Shown one piece after another: positions 21,522-32,522 of a DNA stretch of 45,846 nt. Below the pieces are notes generated by a model. It searched no databases and was not told where the DNA came from. It was given only the letters and a program-made list of their open reading frames with translations. Positions within the stretch are counted from its first letter, which is position 1; every line of letters begins with the position of its first letter. This DNA is from Zancudomyces culisetae (taxonomy: Eukaryota > Kickxellomycota > Harpellomycetes > Harpellales > Legeriomycetaceae), in contig LSSK01000020.1 in the NCBI GenBank assembly GCA_001969505.1, positions 1 to 45,846 of the forward strand. The letters run 5' to 3'. The position numbers and the translations under genes were made by a program.

Positions 21522-22753
21522 CTATGTGTTCTGATTGCGAATGTAGTCTAGCCGCAGCTTATTAAAGTCTTTGGTAAATTCTGAAGTGTCGTCCTTAGCC
21601 TTCGGTGATTTATCATCCATCATATCGTTCATCATTATCTGGCTGCTTTTACCTAACGTAATCCTTGAAGCAACCCCTTTATTTAGACCTTCCAACAGTA
21701 CACAGGCCTTACATATCGGATTACTTGACATGTATCCACAATTTTCACATATCGTTTGAGTTGGCATCTTGACTTTGTTTTTGATAACAAAGGATTCACC
21801 GGAATGGATAATGTCTAGAATTGTGCTTGATCTTGTAGCCTCCAAGTCTTTTAAAAAAACCCGTGCATATCCTCGATAAGCATCTGGTGAATAGCTACAC
21901 TCTGTCGAAAAATAATCTAGCTTTTTCAAATAAGCATACATCACTATCTCTTTTTCATATGTATATTTAAATGGCTTAGATCGCTTTATCAATTTATCGT
22001 TAGTTGAGACTATCTCCGTACACCTTGCAAGCCTCGCTATGTCGCCTCTTAAAATATTCATCAAAACTGTCTCTGCAATATCGTCGGCGTTGTGTCCTGT
22101 AACTATATGGTTGGCTCTAATAAGTAATGCTCCTCTATCAAGCGCTTGCCTTCTAAAAACGCCGCAGAAAGTGCAGTTGTTTTTACGGCCTATCTCTTGT
22201 ACTATGTCATCCATGCTCCAGCCATACAACTCTTTGTACGACAGTATTTTCAGCTCCATACCATACTGTTCCTTATTTCTCTTCACAGTCTGTGTTTATA
22301 AAAATATTGTAATTTTTGGTTATTTTATCTCTTTTTTACCCTTAATTCAACATTTTATTTTTTTCTTGTAGTCAAAGCTATCCAGAGGAAAAAGGATAAA
22401 TATGCTAATACTGGTAATAACAATAGTACTCAATATGAACTATAACCTACCATTAGCGAATCGTCTCTATAACCGCTTATCCCTTCGTCGATACTAAGCA
22501 AGTACAACTCGAGTCCATAATCGTATCTTTCATTTAGGGTTTTCATAATGTAGGCCAAAACCGTGGAATCTTTACCCCCTGAAGCACCTATTGCCACCCG
22601 ATCCCCTCTGTTGAAAAGTTTATTTTCCACTATTGTATTGTGAATTTCCTCCTCAAACACATGGAAAAAGCATTCCTTGCAAATAGACTGAAGCGTTTTG
22701 GGCCGCTTTATTATTGCCCTCTTAGAATTACAGATCTGACACAGCTTTACCAT
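21522..22753 (-). CDS. NCS6: cytosolic tRNA 2-thiolation enzyme Ncs6/Ctu1 (2 exons)
   Basis: With Ncs2 it thiolates wobble U34 of Lys, Glu and Gln tRNAs, receiving sulfur from Urm1. Exon 1 22753-22451 (101 codons), exon 2 22289-21522; intron 161 bp; 356 residues, matching yeast Ncs6. N-terminal zinc motif CQIC...CKEC (5-27), PP-loop SGGKDS (58-63), [12 protein letters not shown], then [11 protein letters not shown] with catalytic Cys pair C140/C143, [25 protein letters not shown], and C-terminal zinc motif [16 protein letters not shown]. The start is the first ATG; the four codons upstream begin with GTG. All key residues are intact. Confidence 0.95.
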
Positions 22754-23239
22754 TTTTAATTTCACTTAAAATCTATCTCTCTTTTATCTTTGTATGTTTG
22801 TTGCGTTCCCCTTTTATTTCACAGATAAACACGCTGGAATTATAAAAGTGTTTGGCTGGTTCTTGCCTTTTTAGTATTTAAACAAAGCTAGCTAGGATAA
22901 AAAAAGTTAAAATTTTTTTTATTACTGCATACTCGTTTTTCTATGATATTTGCCTTAGAAAATTCGAAGGTGGTAATCGAGCTAAAAATAATATCAGATT
23001 CAATGCCCAAAATCGCATCAAAATCACATCAAAATCGGGCGAAATCATCTGTATTTCATCCAAATCTGTTCATGCTTAAAATGTTCATTTTTTTGACTTT
23101 AATTTTTATTCCAGAAACTAATAAACATTTTCCACCGGTTCGCGAATGCTTGTGCTGGTGAAGACTTATCATAACTTTGTGTATTTATAAAACTTCATTT
23201 CTGAATACCAGGCGTTCACTGCATCTTATATTGTCATAA
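22754..23239. other. divergent promoter region, NCS6 / RKM1-like
   Basis: 486 bp, AT-rich. A 72-codon ATG frame at 22943-23161 shows no family resemblance and is most likely chance. Confidence 0.5.
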
Positions 23240-25724
23240 ATGTCGCAAACAGGGTCCACAGTAGATCTACAGGCAAAGATAGATCGTTTTTGTGAATGGC
23301 TTGGTCAAAATGGCGTTTCCAGAGATAACTTTGAGATAAAAAGCGGTAACAGAATGTGTTATATTTTATTTAAAAACAACCAACCAAATGTTGGGAGTAA
23401 ACTTATTTTATATAGCTTAGTAAAACTAAACTAATTACCCAAGTTTTAATCATGTAAATGATAAATGAGTACATGCAGTTATGCTAATGAATAATACGAT
23501 TTGACGGATATAGACAAGCACGGAGGGCTGTGTTTGATTTCAAAAAAAGATTTTTTGGAGGAATCAACAGTCTTTGCAATTCCCTACTCGATTGTTATGT
23601 CTGCGCTCAAAGCAAGGAGCCTGTTACCATTCGACACGACAAAGTTGAATGACATTACCATTTGTGCGGCACTATTGATCCATGAAAAGTTCATTAAGGA
23701 TGAACAGTCATTTTGGTGGCCATATCTAAATCTTCTTCCTGAATCCTTCAGTACACCTTTATACTATTCCAAGGAGGAATTGAGTCTTTTAGCAGGCACT
23801 CCTGCTGAAAATACATTTAATATTTTTTATGAGGAAGTTAAAAAAAACCACAACGAGCTGAACCAGGTACTCCTAGACAAACCATACAAGGACGAATTCA
23901 CATTGTAAGCATCATAATCGCTAACTACCACTTATTTTACTAATGTATCAATTTTTCTTGTCTCCAAACCTGGATGTGTGCCAGTTTTACCTACCACTTT
24001 TTTTTTTCTAAATCAAACTTTTATGTATTTTTATAAATTACAAAGACCGAGGTTTATCTGGGCTACCAACATTTTGCAGACACGTGCATTCACAGGCGAG
24101 TTGATCAGGCCCATAGAAAAAGAGATAGCTAACGATAACAGAGTACTGCTACCATTATTTGATTTGTTAAATAACAGTACAACAGCAAAAGTGGTATGGC
24201 TATGCTGTGAAGATGGAACTATTTGCTTTGACTCTTCCAATATCAGTGAGGGTTGCGAAATTTTCAACAACTATGGACCAAAAAGCAACCAGCGATGTAA
24301 GTAAAGTTTTTTTTGTTCATGTTACGTTAATGTTTGTTTGTGTGTTCGCTATTCTATTACCACGAGAAAATACAAATACTAAACCATGTTCATCTACTGA
24401 ATTGATATACTTTAATTAGTGCTGTTGACCTACGGGTACTGTATAGAAAACAACCCGGTAGATTCGTTACAAATCAACCTGAAGTTTGACGAAGATCCGT
24501 TATTCGATTTAAAGGTCTCGTTGCTAAAGAAAATCGGATTGTATAACCTTGAACAACACATCAACCGACTAGATGGAGATAGTGAAATTTTTCTGATCTT
24601 ACGGGTTATAGCGATGAACGAAACCGAGCTTTACATTTGCAAAAACTACTCGTTGGATCAGCTTGGTTTTATTGGGTATAGAAATGAAATGGTGATGTTA
24701 ACGTATTTCAGGGCTTTAATTAACGAAAAGAAGGCCAAATTCGAAAATTCTAAACATTCATTGCCAAAGATTAACACACAAATATCCAGATCTATTATGA
24801 TATATAGAAACGGTTAGTACTCTATATTTCACAAATATCAATATTTTATCATTATCACAGTTACTATCTTTGTCCCTTAAATTAAAACTAAAAGAGCCGG
24901 TATACATATGAACGGTTTAGGTGTAGAAAAAATATTAAAGCAGTTGGTGCTGGACCTGGATGAAATGGTGTCTAACCTACACAAGGCACTACAGTGCTCT
25001 CCAGAAGAGTTTAATATTGGCAAAAAAAGTCGTCTTCGCTTTCTTTTGCCAAATGAAACTCCATCACCTGAACTAGACTCCAAGGAATTAGTGGGGACAC
25101 AGCTTATAAGCAACAATTGCAGCTCTCTGAACTACCCGCTCCTCACTTTAGATCATATCAATTCTACAAAATTTTCGCGAATAATGGCTCAGGCAGAGCT
25201 CGATTGCTCCACCACTTACATTTTGTTTTTAGTTTATTGTTTATCTGACCAATCAAGCTTGCAACACAACTACCTCGCCCATCTAAAGGAGCTAACCTTC
25301 GATACATTTACCAAGTTGTACCAGTAAGATTCTTTTTAATACTATCATCGCCTCGTTCACCAACATTACAACCACAAAAACCACAATCTGAAATTACTTC
25401 TTTATTTTTTAAAAAATAATAACCGTGAGTTTAGTAGCTTTGGGTGATACTTGGACTAACACGTGCAAAATATTAAGTTCCACTTTGTATATATGTTTAT
25501 CTAATTGATACTCAACCACGCTTTATTATCAACATAGGAATAACGAGTCCCTGCAAGAGTTTATTGATTATTTACTCGAAGATTTGGTTCCCGAACTAAA
25601 CCACCATTTCCCAGATATTATTGCTCATGATAAATACACCAGACCGCTGCTATTTTGGGCAGCTGTTGTTTTTGATACATTTTCCATAGAGCTAGATGGA
25701 AACGAGATTCTTTTACTTGCTTAG
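23240..25724 (+). CDS. RKM1: SET-domain lysine methyltransferase, Rkm1-like (6 exons)
   Basis: Exons 23240-23345, 23514-23904, 24046-24296, 24420-24812, 24921-25323, 25538-25724; introns 168, 141, 123, 108, 214 bp; 576 residues, close to yeast Rkm1 (583), which methylates a large-subunit ribosomal protein. Split SET domain: DKHGGLCLISKKDFLEE and IPYSIVMS, the insert FWWPYLNLLPESFSTPLYY with LLAGT, FIWATNILQTRAF, LLPLFDLLNNSTTAKVVW, then NYGPKSNQRLLLTYGYCIENNP. After it comes the Rubisco-methyltransferase-type substrate domain (residues about 270-520). The usual N-H-S of this class reads N-N-S here (LLNNST). Rkm2-4 or a SETD6-like protein are alternatives; the Rkm1 name rests on length and general pattern only. 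Confidence 0.82.
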
Positions 25725-26397
25725 AATTTGGTTTTGGTTTTGGTTTTGCTTTGGTTTATTCTACATTAGGTATTTATCTCCCTCAATTGTATGAAGCTTT
25801 TATTAGATTAAGTGTTTATTGTACTTATCTTAATCTAAAAAAGTCCTCCACTAACAATATATTTATTTAGCCACATTTAGGATTTGATAATGGTTAAATG
25901 ATTGTGCTGGCATTTATATATCAACTTAAATGTGCGCTTTTCTTACATGGAAACCTCGTAAATTAGAACAGTTTATACCATAGCACTGTTGTTTGAAACA
26001 GTCAAAACGCCACCACATTAGTTTGTGTAGAAAGATCCACCGATCAGTTGTAACCACCCCACCCCCCAATAAACACCATGCTCTCGCCTTCTTTTTTTTG
26101 TGGCAAAGGTTGCAACAACAACAATAATAGTAATAATAACAATAATTTTAAACAAAATGCATCCAAACCCAACCAACTACATGCGCTGGGATTTGATTTA
26201 GCGCCCTGCGTTTTGGGCAAACCAATTACTGGCTGTTTTCTTCAGTGTTATCAGGATTTTTCATCAATCAACCATGCAACACTTTAAAACATTATACGTA
26301 TTTTTATTTCCATTTCTGACGTACAAAGAAATTAACAAGAATATAATTCTATAGTTATTTTGTGATACACTTAACCAAAAGTAAAATATAGACCAAA
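25725..26397. other. intergenic, probable DAP1 promoter
   Basis: 673 bp. An ATG frame at 26078-26287 has an Asn-repeat from an (AAC/AAT) run and no other recognisable feature; I do not call it a gene. Confidence 0.5.
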
Positions 26398-27090
26398 ATG
26401 TTTCCATTTGTGAATGGCTCCATAGATCCAACCTTGTTGAGCGAGTTGAAAAAACCTATAAATCTCGCTTTTACAATCTCTACGACAATTGTTTTATATC
26501 TTATATTTTCGAAAATGGGACGCAAACAGAGCCTCGAGGCGAATGATGAACCAAAACATCCTACAAAACAAGAAAACGGTGTCTTTGATGTGGCCAAGCT
26601 AGCGAAATTCGACGGAACTAATTCCTCTCAATTGATTTTTATTGGAATCAAAGACAAAGTGTATGATGTTTCCCACATGAGGCAATTCTATGGAAAAGGT
26701 AAGTTGTTTTATTTTCAACATTTCAACCTTCCCTCTTTCTTTTCAATGAGAAAATTCTGGTCATTGATGCTTCTCGACCTATTTTGTCTCAAATAAATTT
26801 TGTCTTGGGCCGAACACAAAGAGTGCGACAATTTATACAATAAAAAAAATTATACATAACTCTAAAAACACACTCGCTTTGTCTATATAGATGCTCCATA
26901 CGGATGTTTTGCTGGAAAAGATGCCACAATAGCTCTGGCAAAAAACTCTCTAACCACTGAATTTATTCCAAAGCCTGGTGCCAAAATTTATGATTTATCT
27001 GTTCTTGATGAGAGCGAAACAAAGGCTCTTGATGATTGGGCTGTGTTTTTTGACAGGAAATATGAAGTGGTTGGTACTCTGAAATACTAA
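26398..27090 (+). CDS. DAP1: Dap1, heme-binding cytochrome-b5-like protein (MAPR family, 2 exons)
   Basis: Membrane-associated progesterone receptor family protein. Fungal Dap1 binds heme and supports the sterol P450 Erg11 in the ER. Exons 26398-26698 and 26891-27090, intron 192 bp, 166 residues. An N-terminal membrane anchor (INLAFTISTTIVLYLIF, about 22-38) precedes the MAPR domain: VFDVAKLAKFDGT, IFIGIKDKVYDVSH, RQFYGK-DAPYGCFAGKDAT, LDDWAVFFDRKYEVVGTL. The tyrosines that ligand heme in the family (YGxxxPYG region) are present. The splice junction falls inside that motif. Confidence 0.95.
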
Positions 27091-27490
27091 ACCGACTAGA
27101 ATATCTTTAGTTGGTCATATACTTTGTCTAGAGCTACTTTTATTATTTTATCCGATATTACAAAAGCAAAAGATACTTGTACTAAAACACTTCCAAGACA
27201 TGAAAAATCAATTATTTTTTAAAAAACGGATGCACACTACTTTTTTTAACCCCCACCTCCACCCCTTTTCGAGCTTATTTTTTGGGATGGGAGAGGGGGA
27301 GTGAGGAGGGGGGAGGGTGTCAAAGTATATCACCAGTATTTAATTGTTTGGTCGGGCATATTAAAGATACAAATTGTTTATGGCATGGAACCTTTAAAAA
27401 TATTCATTCAAATAAGTATTACTATGAGCTAAAGGCACCAGAAGAAATCTCGAAGAGGACCACTTTTTTGTGGTTTGTACTATACTATGT
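27091..27490. other. convergent 3' intergenic, G-rich
   Basis: 400 bp between the stops of DAP1 and the MscS gene. Holds a C-rich patch (27249-27265) and a G-rich tract (27284-27318); no gene seen. Confidence 0.55.
27284..27318 (+). other. G-rich tract between convergent genes
   Basis: Irregular runs of 3-6 G (GGGATGGGAGAGGGGG, then GGAGGGGGGAGGG) on the DAP1 sense strand about 195 bp after its stop. Compatible with the G-quadruplex consensus. Confidence 0.5.
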
Positions 27491-30055
27491 CTAGTTTTTG
27501 TCTATCAGCTTGATATTTTGTACACCTGCGGTACACCCTATTCCGAGATCTAAAAGCTCCTTGATCACCTTATTAATAAACATAGATTTCACCGATGTAA
27601 AGCTTTTGTTGTAGTGCCAGTTCGCTCTATAGGTAAACCCGGTACATACGACAGTATGTGTTATTTCTATGAAATTATCGGTATTAAAAAATATCCCAGG
27701 CTTGTACAGAAGCTTGTTATCCTCTACAAACTTTCTGAGTCTTGAGCATAGCTCATTTATTTGCTCTTCGCGTGTATTTATGTCGATTTTGAATGCTAAT
27801 GTATATGTATGTTTGTGTTAGCTACTAATCTTGCTTGAATTTGCTCTAAAATTCTAATAACTTCTTCAAAGCACAACAAGTAAGAATTAAAACCAAGTAT
27901 AGACTTACTTAGAGCCTCAACCTGGTCGCTAGTTCTACGGAAATTAGTTATCTTTGTGTTGGATAGCTGTATGTTTGCTATTGTAATCACACGATTGTTT
28001 CTCATTTTGAATGTCGTGCTCAAAAGATTTATTTTTAAAACATACACTAGCATTCCATCAACCTCCACCAAGTCTCCTATTGGTGTATTAGTTTATGAAA
28101 TATTGTTGCAACCCTTTTCTTTCTTTAAAATATATATTTATCTTCTGACAACCTAGTATAATACTGAGAAAATTGATCGAAAGCATGTTTATAAGTTAGG
28201 GTCGGATACCTTCTGGTTTTTCTTTTAAAAAACACAAAGAAGGAGCTGATACAAATACCTACCAACATCAAATGGGTGAATTGCCAGAAGAAACACAAAG
28301 CATTCAAACGTTTTTCTAAATGAACTCCCAAACATAAAGTTCCAGCCTACATATCAGTCAAGCATTGCAATAAGAATATACCATGTTTTTATTTTTTTGA
28401 TCTAGTGCTAAATTCTTTGTTGTTGATATCATAAAAGTTTAAAATACGCATGTACACAGTGTATCTCTTTTTTTTTACCTAAAATTGCGGTCCCGGCTGT
28501 AGAAATAAATGTTAAAGGACTCATTGCAAAGGTCGACAGACAAATAATCAAGACAACAAGGTAGCACACAACGCTCAAGAATCCATCCAGCTGTTTGATA
28601 ATTTTACCTATATCTTTTATGCTTCTTTGAACCGACTTCTTTTCGTCATAACAAAACAGAAAAGTAGTTTGGAACTCGTCCAATGTAATATTTCCATTCT
28701 TTTCATAATCAAACAACCCAAAGTTTTCAATAGCGACGTCCTCGTTTTTGTAGTAGGTTGTAAAATCTTGAACAGTTAGATATTCTTTACTTTTGTCGTT
28801 GATAATGTAGTAAAATACTTTTTTTGCTTCTTTTCTTATTGTTTTTTGCTTGTCAGAAAACGAACAGATAACATTCGAAAACATGCTCTTCTCTTGTACT
28901 GTAGAAGCTGAGACACCACTATAGACAGACGCATCCTTGTTCTCTACATATTTTTGATAATCGACTACCAATTCAAGTATTATCAGTGATAGCTTCTTTT
29001 GTCTTTCAATTCTTTTTTTATACTCATCTCTGTGGAACGATGATGCTATTAATTATTATTATCAGGTACTATATATTAGAAATAGGCCTTTAAAAGAAAC
29101 TTGTTGAACTTTATTCATTACTACTATAAATCCCAGGATATATGTTCTCTTTTGTTAGCATTTCTTACCAGTGACATATACAAATATCGATTCTAAAATT
29201 TGATAATAACGTGGGTTATAAACTGCTGACAGCTTTCTATGATTTTATTACGAGCATAATAAAGGTAAAAATTTAGATAAATCACATCTCTTACTTGCTA
29301 GAAATACCAGGCTGGTAGCAAGCACAGTAAATAGAAACTTGAAAACGATACTGTTCCAGCTTTTTGACTTGAATATCGAGCCTGAAAATATCGTGTCTAC
29401 ACCTGTTTGTAAAAATATAAAAATCCATATCATTATTGCCGTCAAACTATTTGCACAAAAAATGATATTTTCTTTGAGGTTGCTATACATCTATTGGAAA
29501 TACATAACAAATATATTCCAGAATAAGTGCAAATTCACTAAGCTTAGAACAAGAATCTAAGAGTTAATAGATTGTAGCTATATCGGTATGTGCTGGGTTT
29601 TAACGTACCTCGATAAACGTGAGTACACTTTCAACGTTATTTGGAAAAAACCGTTTTGCTAGATACAAGTATAGTGCACATAACGAATCGATTGTTAGCG
29701 TGTACATATGGGCTAACAAGTATATTGCCCCTGCTAAAATGGAAACACTTGCAAGCGTTTGTAAGATCAAAAACTTGTTTATCAGCTCATTCTCTGTATT
29801 TAGAGCTTTCGTGAGAGGGAGTGCTGGATACAATGATATTATCACAATAAAAGGAGTCAACAAACATGCAAGCACAAATACTTTTACCAGTACCGTCTTT
29901 ACTACCAACCATGTCGAACTCACGTCGTCGGATTTTGGCTTTTGTTCTTTGTAAAATGAGCTATCTCCGGTATCAACGCTCTTAAAGCGATACCCATCGT
30001 CTTTTGTGCCAAAAAGTCCTTTGAACTTTGAATGGTTGCTAGTATTTTCGGCCAT
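27491..30055 (-). CDS. EF-hand MscS-type mechanosensitive channel (7 exons)
   Basis: Fungal MscS family related to S. pombe Msy1/Msy2, ER ion channels for hypo-osmotic calcium control. Exons 30055-29609, 29490-29295, 29192-29169, 29027-28479, 28346-28263, 28076-27909, 27795-27491; introns 118, 102, 141, 132, 186, 113 bp; 590 residues, well short of Msy1/Msy2. Several membrane segments in exons 1-2 (VLACLLTPFIVIISLYPALPL, LASVSILAGAIYLLAHMY). Exon 4 has a canonical EF loop DYEKNGNITLDE, then the pore-side segments VVCYLVVLIICL and FISTAGTAIL-GWNFMFGSSF. The MscS beta domain follows: FVFLLAIHPFDVGDLVEVDG, KINLLSTTF, TKITNFRRTSDQ. Exon 3 (24 nt) is inferred and frame-neutral; the exon 4 acceptor (GAG) is weak. 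Confidence 0.85.
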
Positions 30056-31105
30056 AATTTTTCTTTGTACTGTTTATAGTTTACCTTTTTATTTTTTAAA
30101 AAAAAAGAAAAGTCAACTACTTGGTTTAGTTGTAACAAGGCGAGAGTGAGAGACTATTTATATATCATTTTGGGTGTCAATTGATTCGAATGACAAATAG
30201 TGCTTTACCTTTTTCTTTTTGTTTTGTACTATTCACAGTTCTAGCAATAAACTATACTGGCTCTGCCAAAAAATAAAAAAGCCCTTTAGTTGTAAAAATG
30301 CGAACATTTTGGTAAGCTATATGTACAAAACATAATACACACCACACTGTAATATCTCTACAACAGTGGCTAAACTGTTTATACAGTACATTCTCGATTA
30401 ATATTTCCGAACAAACAAAGTGAGGACTGGGTAAGTCGCCACTTGTAGCTGCATCAACTTTTTTATTATTAACTATATACATTTGCCGCGTTTTTACCTG
30501 ACACCCTGACTATCACACAGTCTTACTGGGTGGTATCACTTACAGAACCATTTCAACTGAAAACAAACTTTATGCGACTAGACACAGCATTTCCCTCCTC
30601 TCTTCCCCCGCGCGCGCTGTGTGCACTTTCATTTCAATATTTAATGCCTAGAATCCGTCTATTTTAGCCTCATTGCGCTGCCTAAAACATGCAATGGCAA
30701 ATCATAGTTATTTTTATGAAAAGACAAGAAGAGTATCTGAGTACATAGCACTTCAAATTCTGCTAGTCTACCAGGTATATATATTGTGTAGAGTATAACC
30801 CGTCTTTGGCTGCCTGCATAGGAATGGTAATTTATCACGTCGCTTGCTTATGGTTATGAAGCCAGAGATATTCCGACTAGTTTAACCATTTTTATTGACA
30901 AAAAAAAAATCCCAACAGCCTTCCTCCCCTCCGAACCAGCAGCAATATGTTTGTGTGAAAGATGGAATAATGAGTTTACCAGCTCCTCAAGGAGTCAAGA
31001 AGTTTTTCACAAACATGCAATTAAAATAAACGTGTTCATTACGATCAAAGAATGTGTTTATATTTTCACTTTTATACAAGTTTGCCTCGGTTTGTAAAGG
31101 TGTTC
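30056..31105. other. divergent intergenic, no recognised gene
   Basis: 1.05 kb between the divergent channel and asparaginase-type genes. Includes a short CG run (30608-30617, CCCCGCGCGCGC) and a 76-codon minus frame (30482-30252) without family resemblance. At 30971 an 18-codon ATG frame (MSLPAPQGVKKFFTN...) could be an exon or uORF, unproven. Confidence 0.45.
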
Positions 31106-31905
31106 ATGTCAGGTCCGGGACAAATAAAAAGAAAATATTCGCTAAAAACTCAAGCTGAGTTACCTGAGATCCCAATTGAGTTGCTGACCCAAAAGGTATT
31201 TATTACTGTGCACGGAGGTAAGTTGTAAATTGTATATATTTTCACTCACTAGAAATGAGACCGACTAATAAAAGCAAGGATTGTCGCCGAGAAAAATAAA
31301 ACTAAACTTATAATTAATAAACGAATGAACAAAAAGGTGCAGGAACCATCCCTGGTAAAGAAACACAGAAATTTATTGATGGGATGACACAGACATGTGA
31401 GTATGATTATAAGCTGCTAACTGAAGAGGGAGAAACACACCACAGAGCCATAGATGTTGCACAAAAAGTAGTAGAAATAATGGAAGAGCATCCGGTGTTA
31501 AATTGTGGAAGAGGTTCAGCTCTAAACGCAGATGGATGCATAGAAATGAATGCATTTATAGCCGAAAATAAGTATAATTTTAGCGGCGTAATTGGATTGA
31601 GGTATGTGTTACATTCAGTAAGAGTGGCAAAAGCAGTAAGGAACAAAACGGCACATGTACAGCTTGCCGGTCAAGGAGCAAACAAATTCGCAAAGGAAAC
31701 GGATGAAAAGCAGGTAGATTTGGAGGATTTGATTGTTTCTAAACGATTAAAAAATCACAAGAAAGATCTTGAGCAGAGTACACAGGCAAAAGGTACACAT
31801 AAGCAGATAGAAGAATTTGAGTGAAAAATAGGTGCAGCATTTCAAGCCGCTAATAAAGCAAGGGTAGACAAAAAGTTGGGAAATATGAGGAGGGGGGGGG
31901 GGGGG

Positions 31906-31931
31906 CTCGGATCAGTTGTACTATGCACAGG
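31906..31931. repeat. 26-bp copy flanking the assembly gap (left)
   Basis: Starts CTCGGATCAG and ends CACAGG right before the N run; preceded by 14 G (31892-31905). It is identical to 32497-32522 on the other side of the gap. Confidence 0.95.
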
Positions 31932-32479
31932 NNNNNNNNNNNNNNNNNNNNNNNNNNNNNNNNNNNNNNNNNNNNNNNNNNNNNNNNNNNNNNNNNNNNN
32001 NNNNNNNNNNNNNNNNNNNNNNNNNNNNNNNNNNNNNNNNNNNNNNNNNNNNNNNNNNNNNNNNNNNNNNNNNNNNNNNNNNNNNNNNNNNNNNNNNNNN
32101 NNNNNNNNNNNNNNNNNNNNNNNNNNNNNNNNNNNNNNNNNNNNNNNNNNNNNNNNNNNNNNNNNNNNNNNNNNNNNNNNNNNNNNNNNNNNNNNNNNNN
32201 NNNNNNNNNNNNNNNNNNNNNNNNNNNNNNNNNNNNNNNNNNNNNNNNNNNNNNNNNNNNNNNNNNNNNNNNNNNNNNNNNNNNNNNNNNNNNNNNNNNN
32301 NNNNNNNNNNNNNNNNNNNNNNNNNNNNNNNNNNNNNNNNNNNNNNNNNNNNNNNNNNNNNNNNNNNNNNNNNNNNNNNNNNNNNNNNNNNNNNNNNNNN
32401 NNNNNNNNNNNNNNNNNNNNNNNNNNNNNNNNNNNNNNNNNNNNNNNNNNNNNNNNNNNNNNNNNNNNNNNNNNNNNNN
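31932..32479. other. assembly gap (548 N)
   Basis: Run of N inside the asparaginase-like locus. Both sides carry a long G homopolymer and the same 26-bp sequence, so the true sequence may be continuous here and the gap length may be fictitious. Confidence 0.98.
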
Positions 32480-32496
32480 GGGGGGGGGGGGGGGTG

Positions 32497-32522
32497 CTCG
32501 GATCAGTTGTACTATGCACAGG
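32497..32522. repeat. 26-bp copy flanking the assembly gap (right)
   Basis: Same 26 bp as 31906-31931, preceded by 15 G (32480-32494) and TG. Continues in frame into GGVDIKMPGR. Confidence 0.95.

Noticed and set aside
17414-22753. DPB4-ARC15-SLD5-NCS6 as a functional cluster
   Set aside because: The genes are in mixed orientation and belong to unrelated pathways; proximity of two replication genes is most simply chance.
26078-26287. 69-codon ATG frame with Asn repeat
   Set aside because: Short, built around an AAC/AAT simple repeat, in the DAP1 promoter; no supporting feature.
30180-30195. Possible tRNA B box (GATTCGAAT)
   Set aside because: Poor match to the GGTTCGANNCC consensus, no A box at the right distance and no cloverleaf; no tRNA was found anywhere in the window.
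30252-30482. 76-codon minus-strand frame
   Set aside because: No family resemblance and no good exon context; consistent with chance in 1 kb of intergenic DNA.
31793-31831. 39-bp intron removing the TGA in the asparaginase-like gene
   Set aside because: It splices in frame with GT-AG ends, but is half the shortest intron otherwise seen here (79 bp); left as an alternative, not as an annotation.
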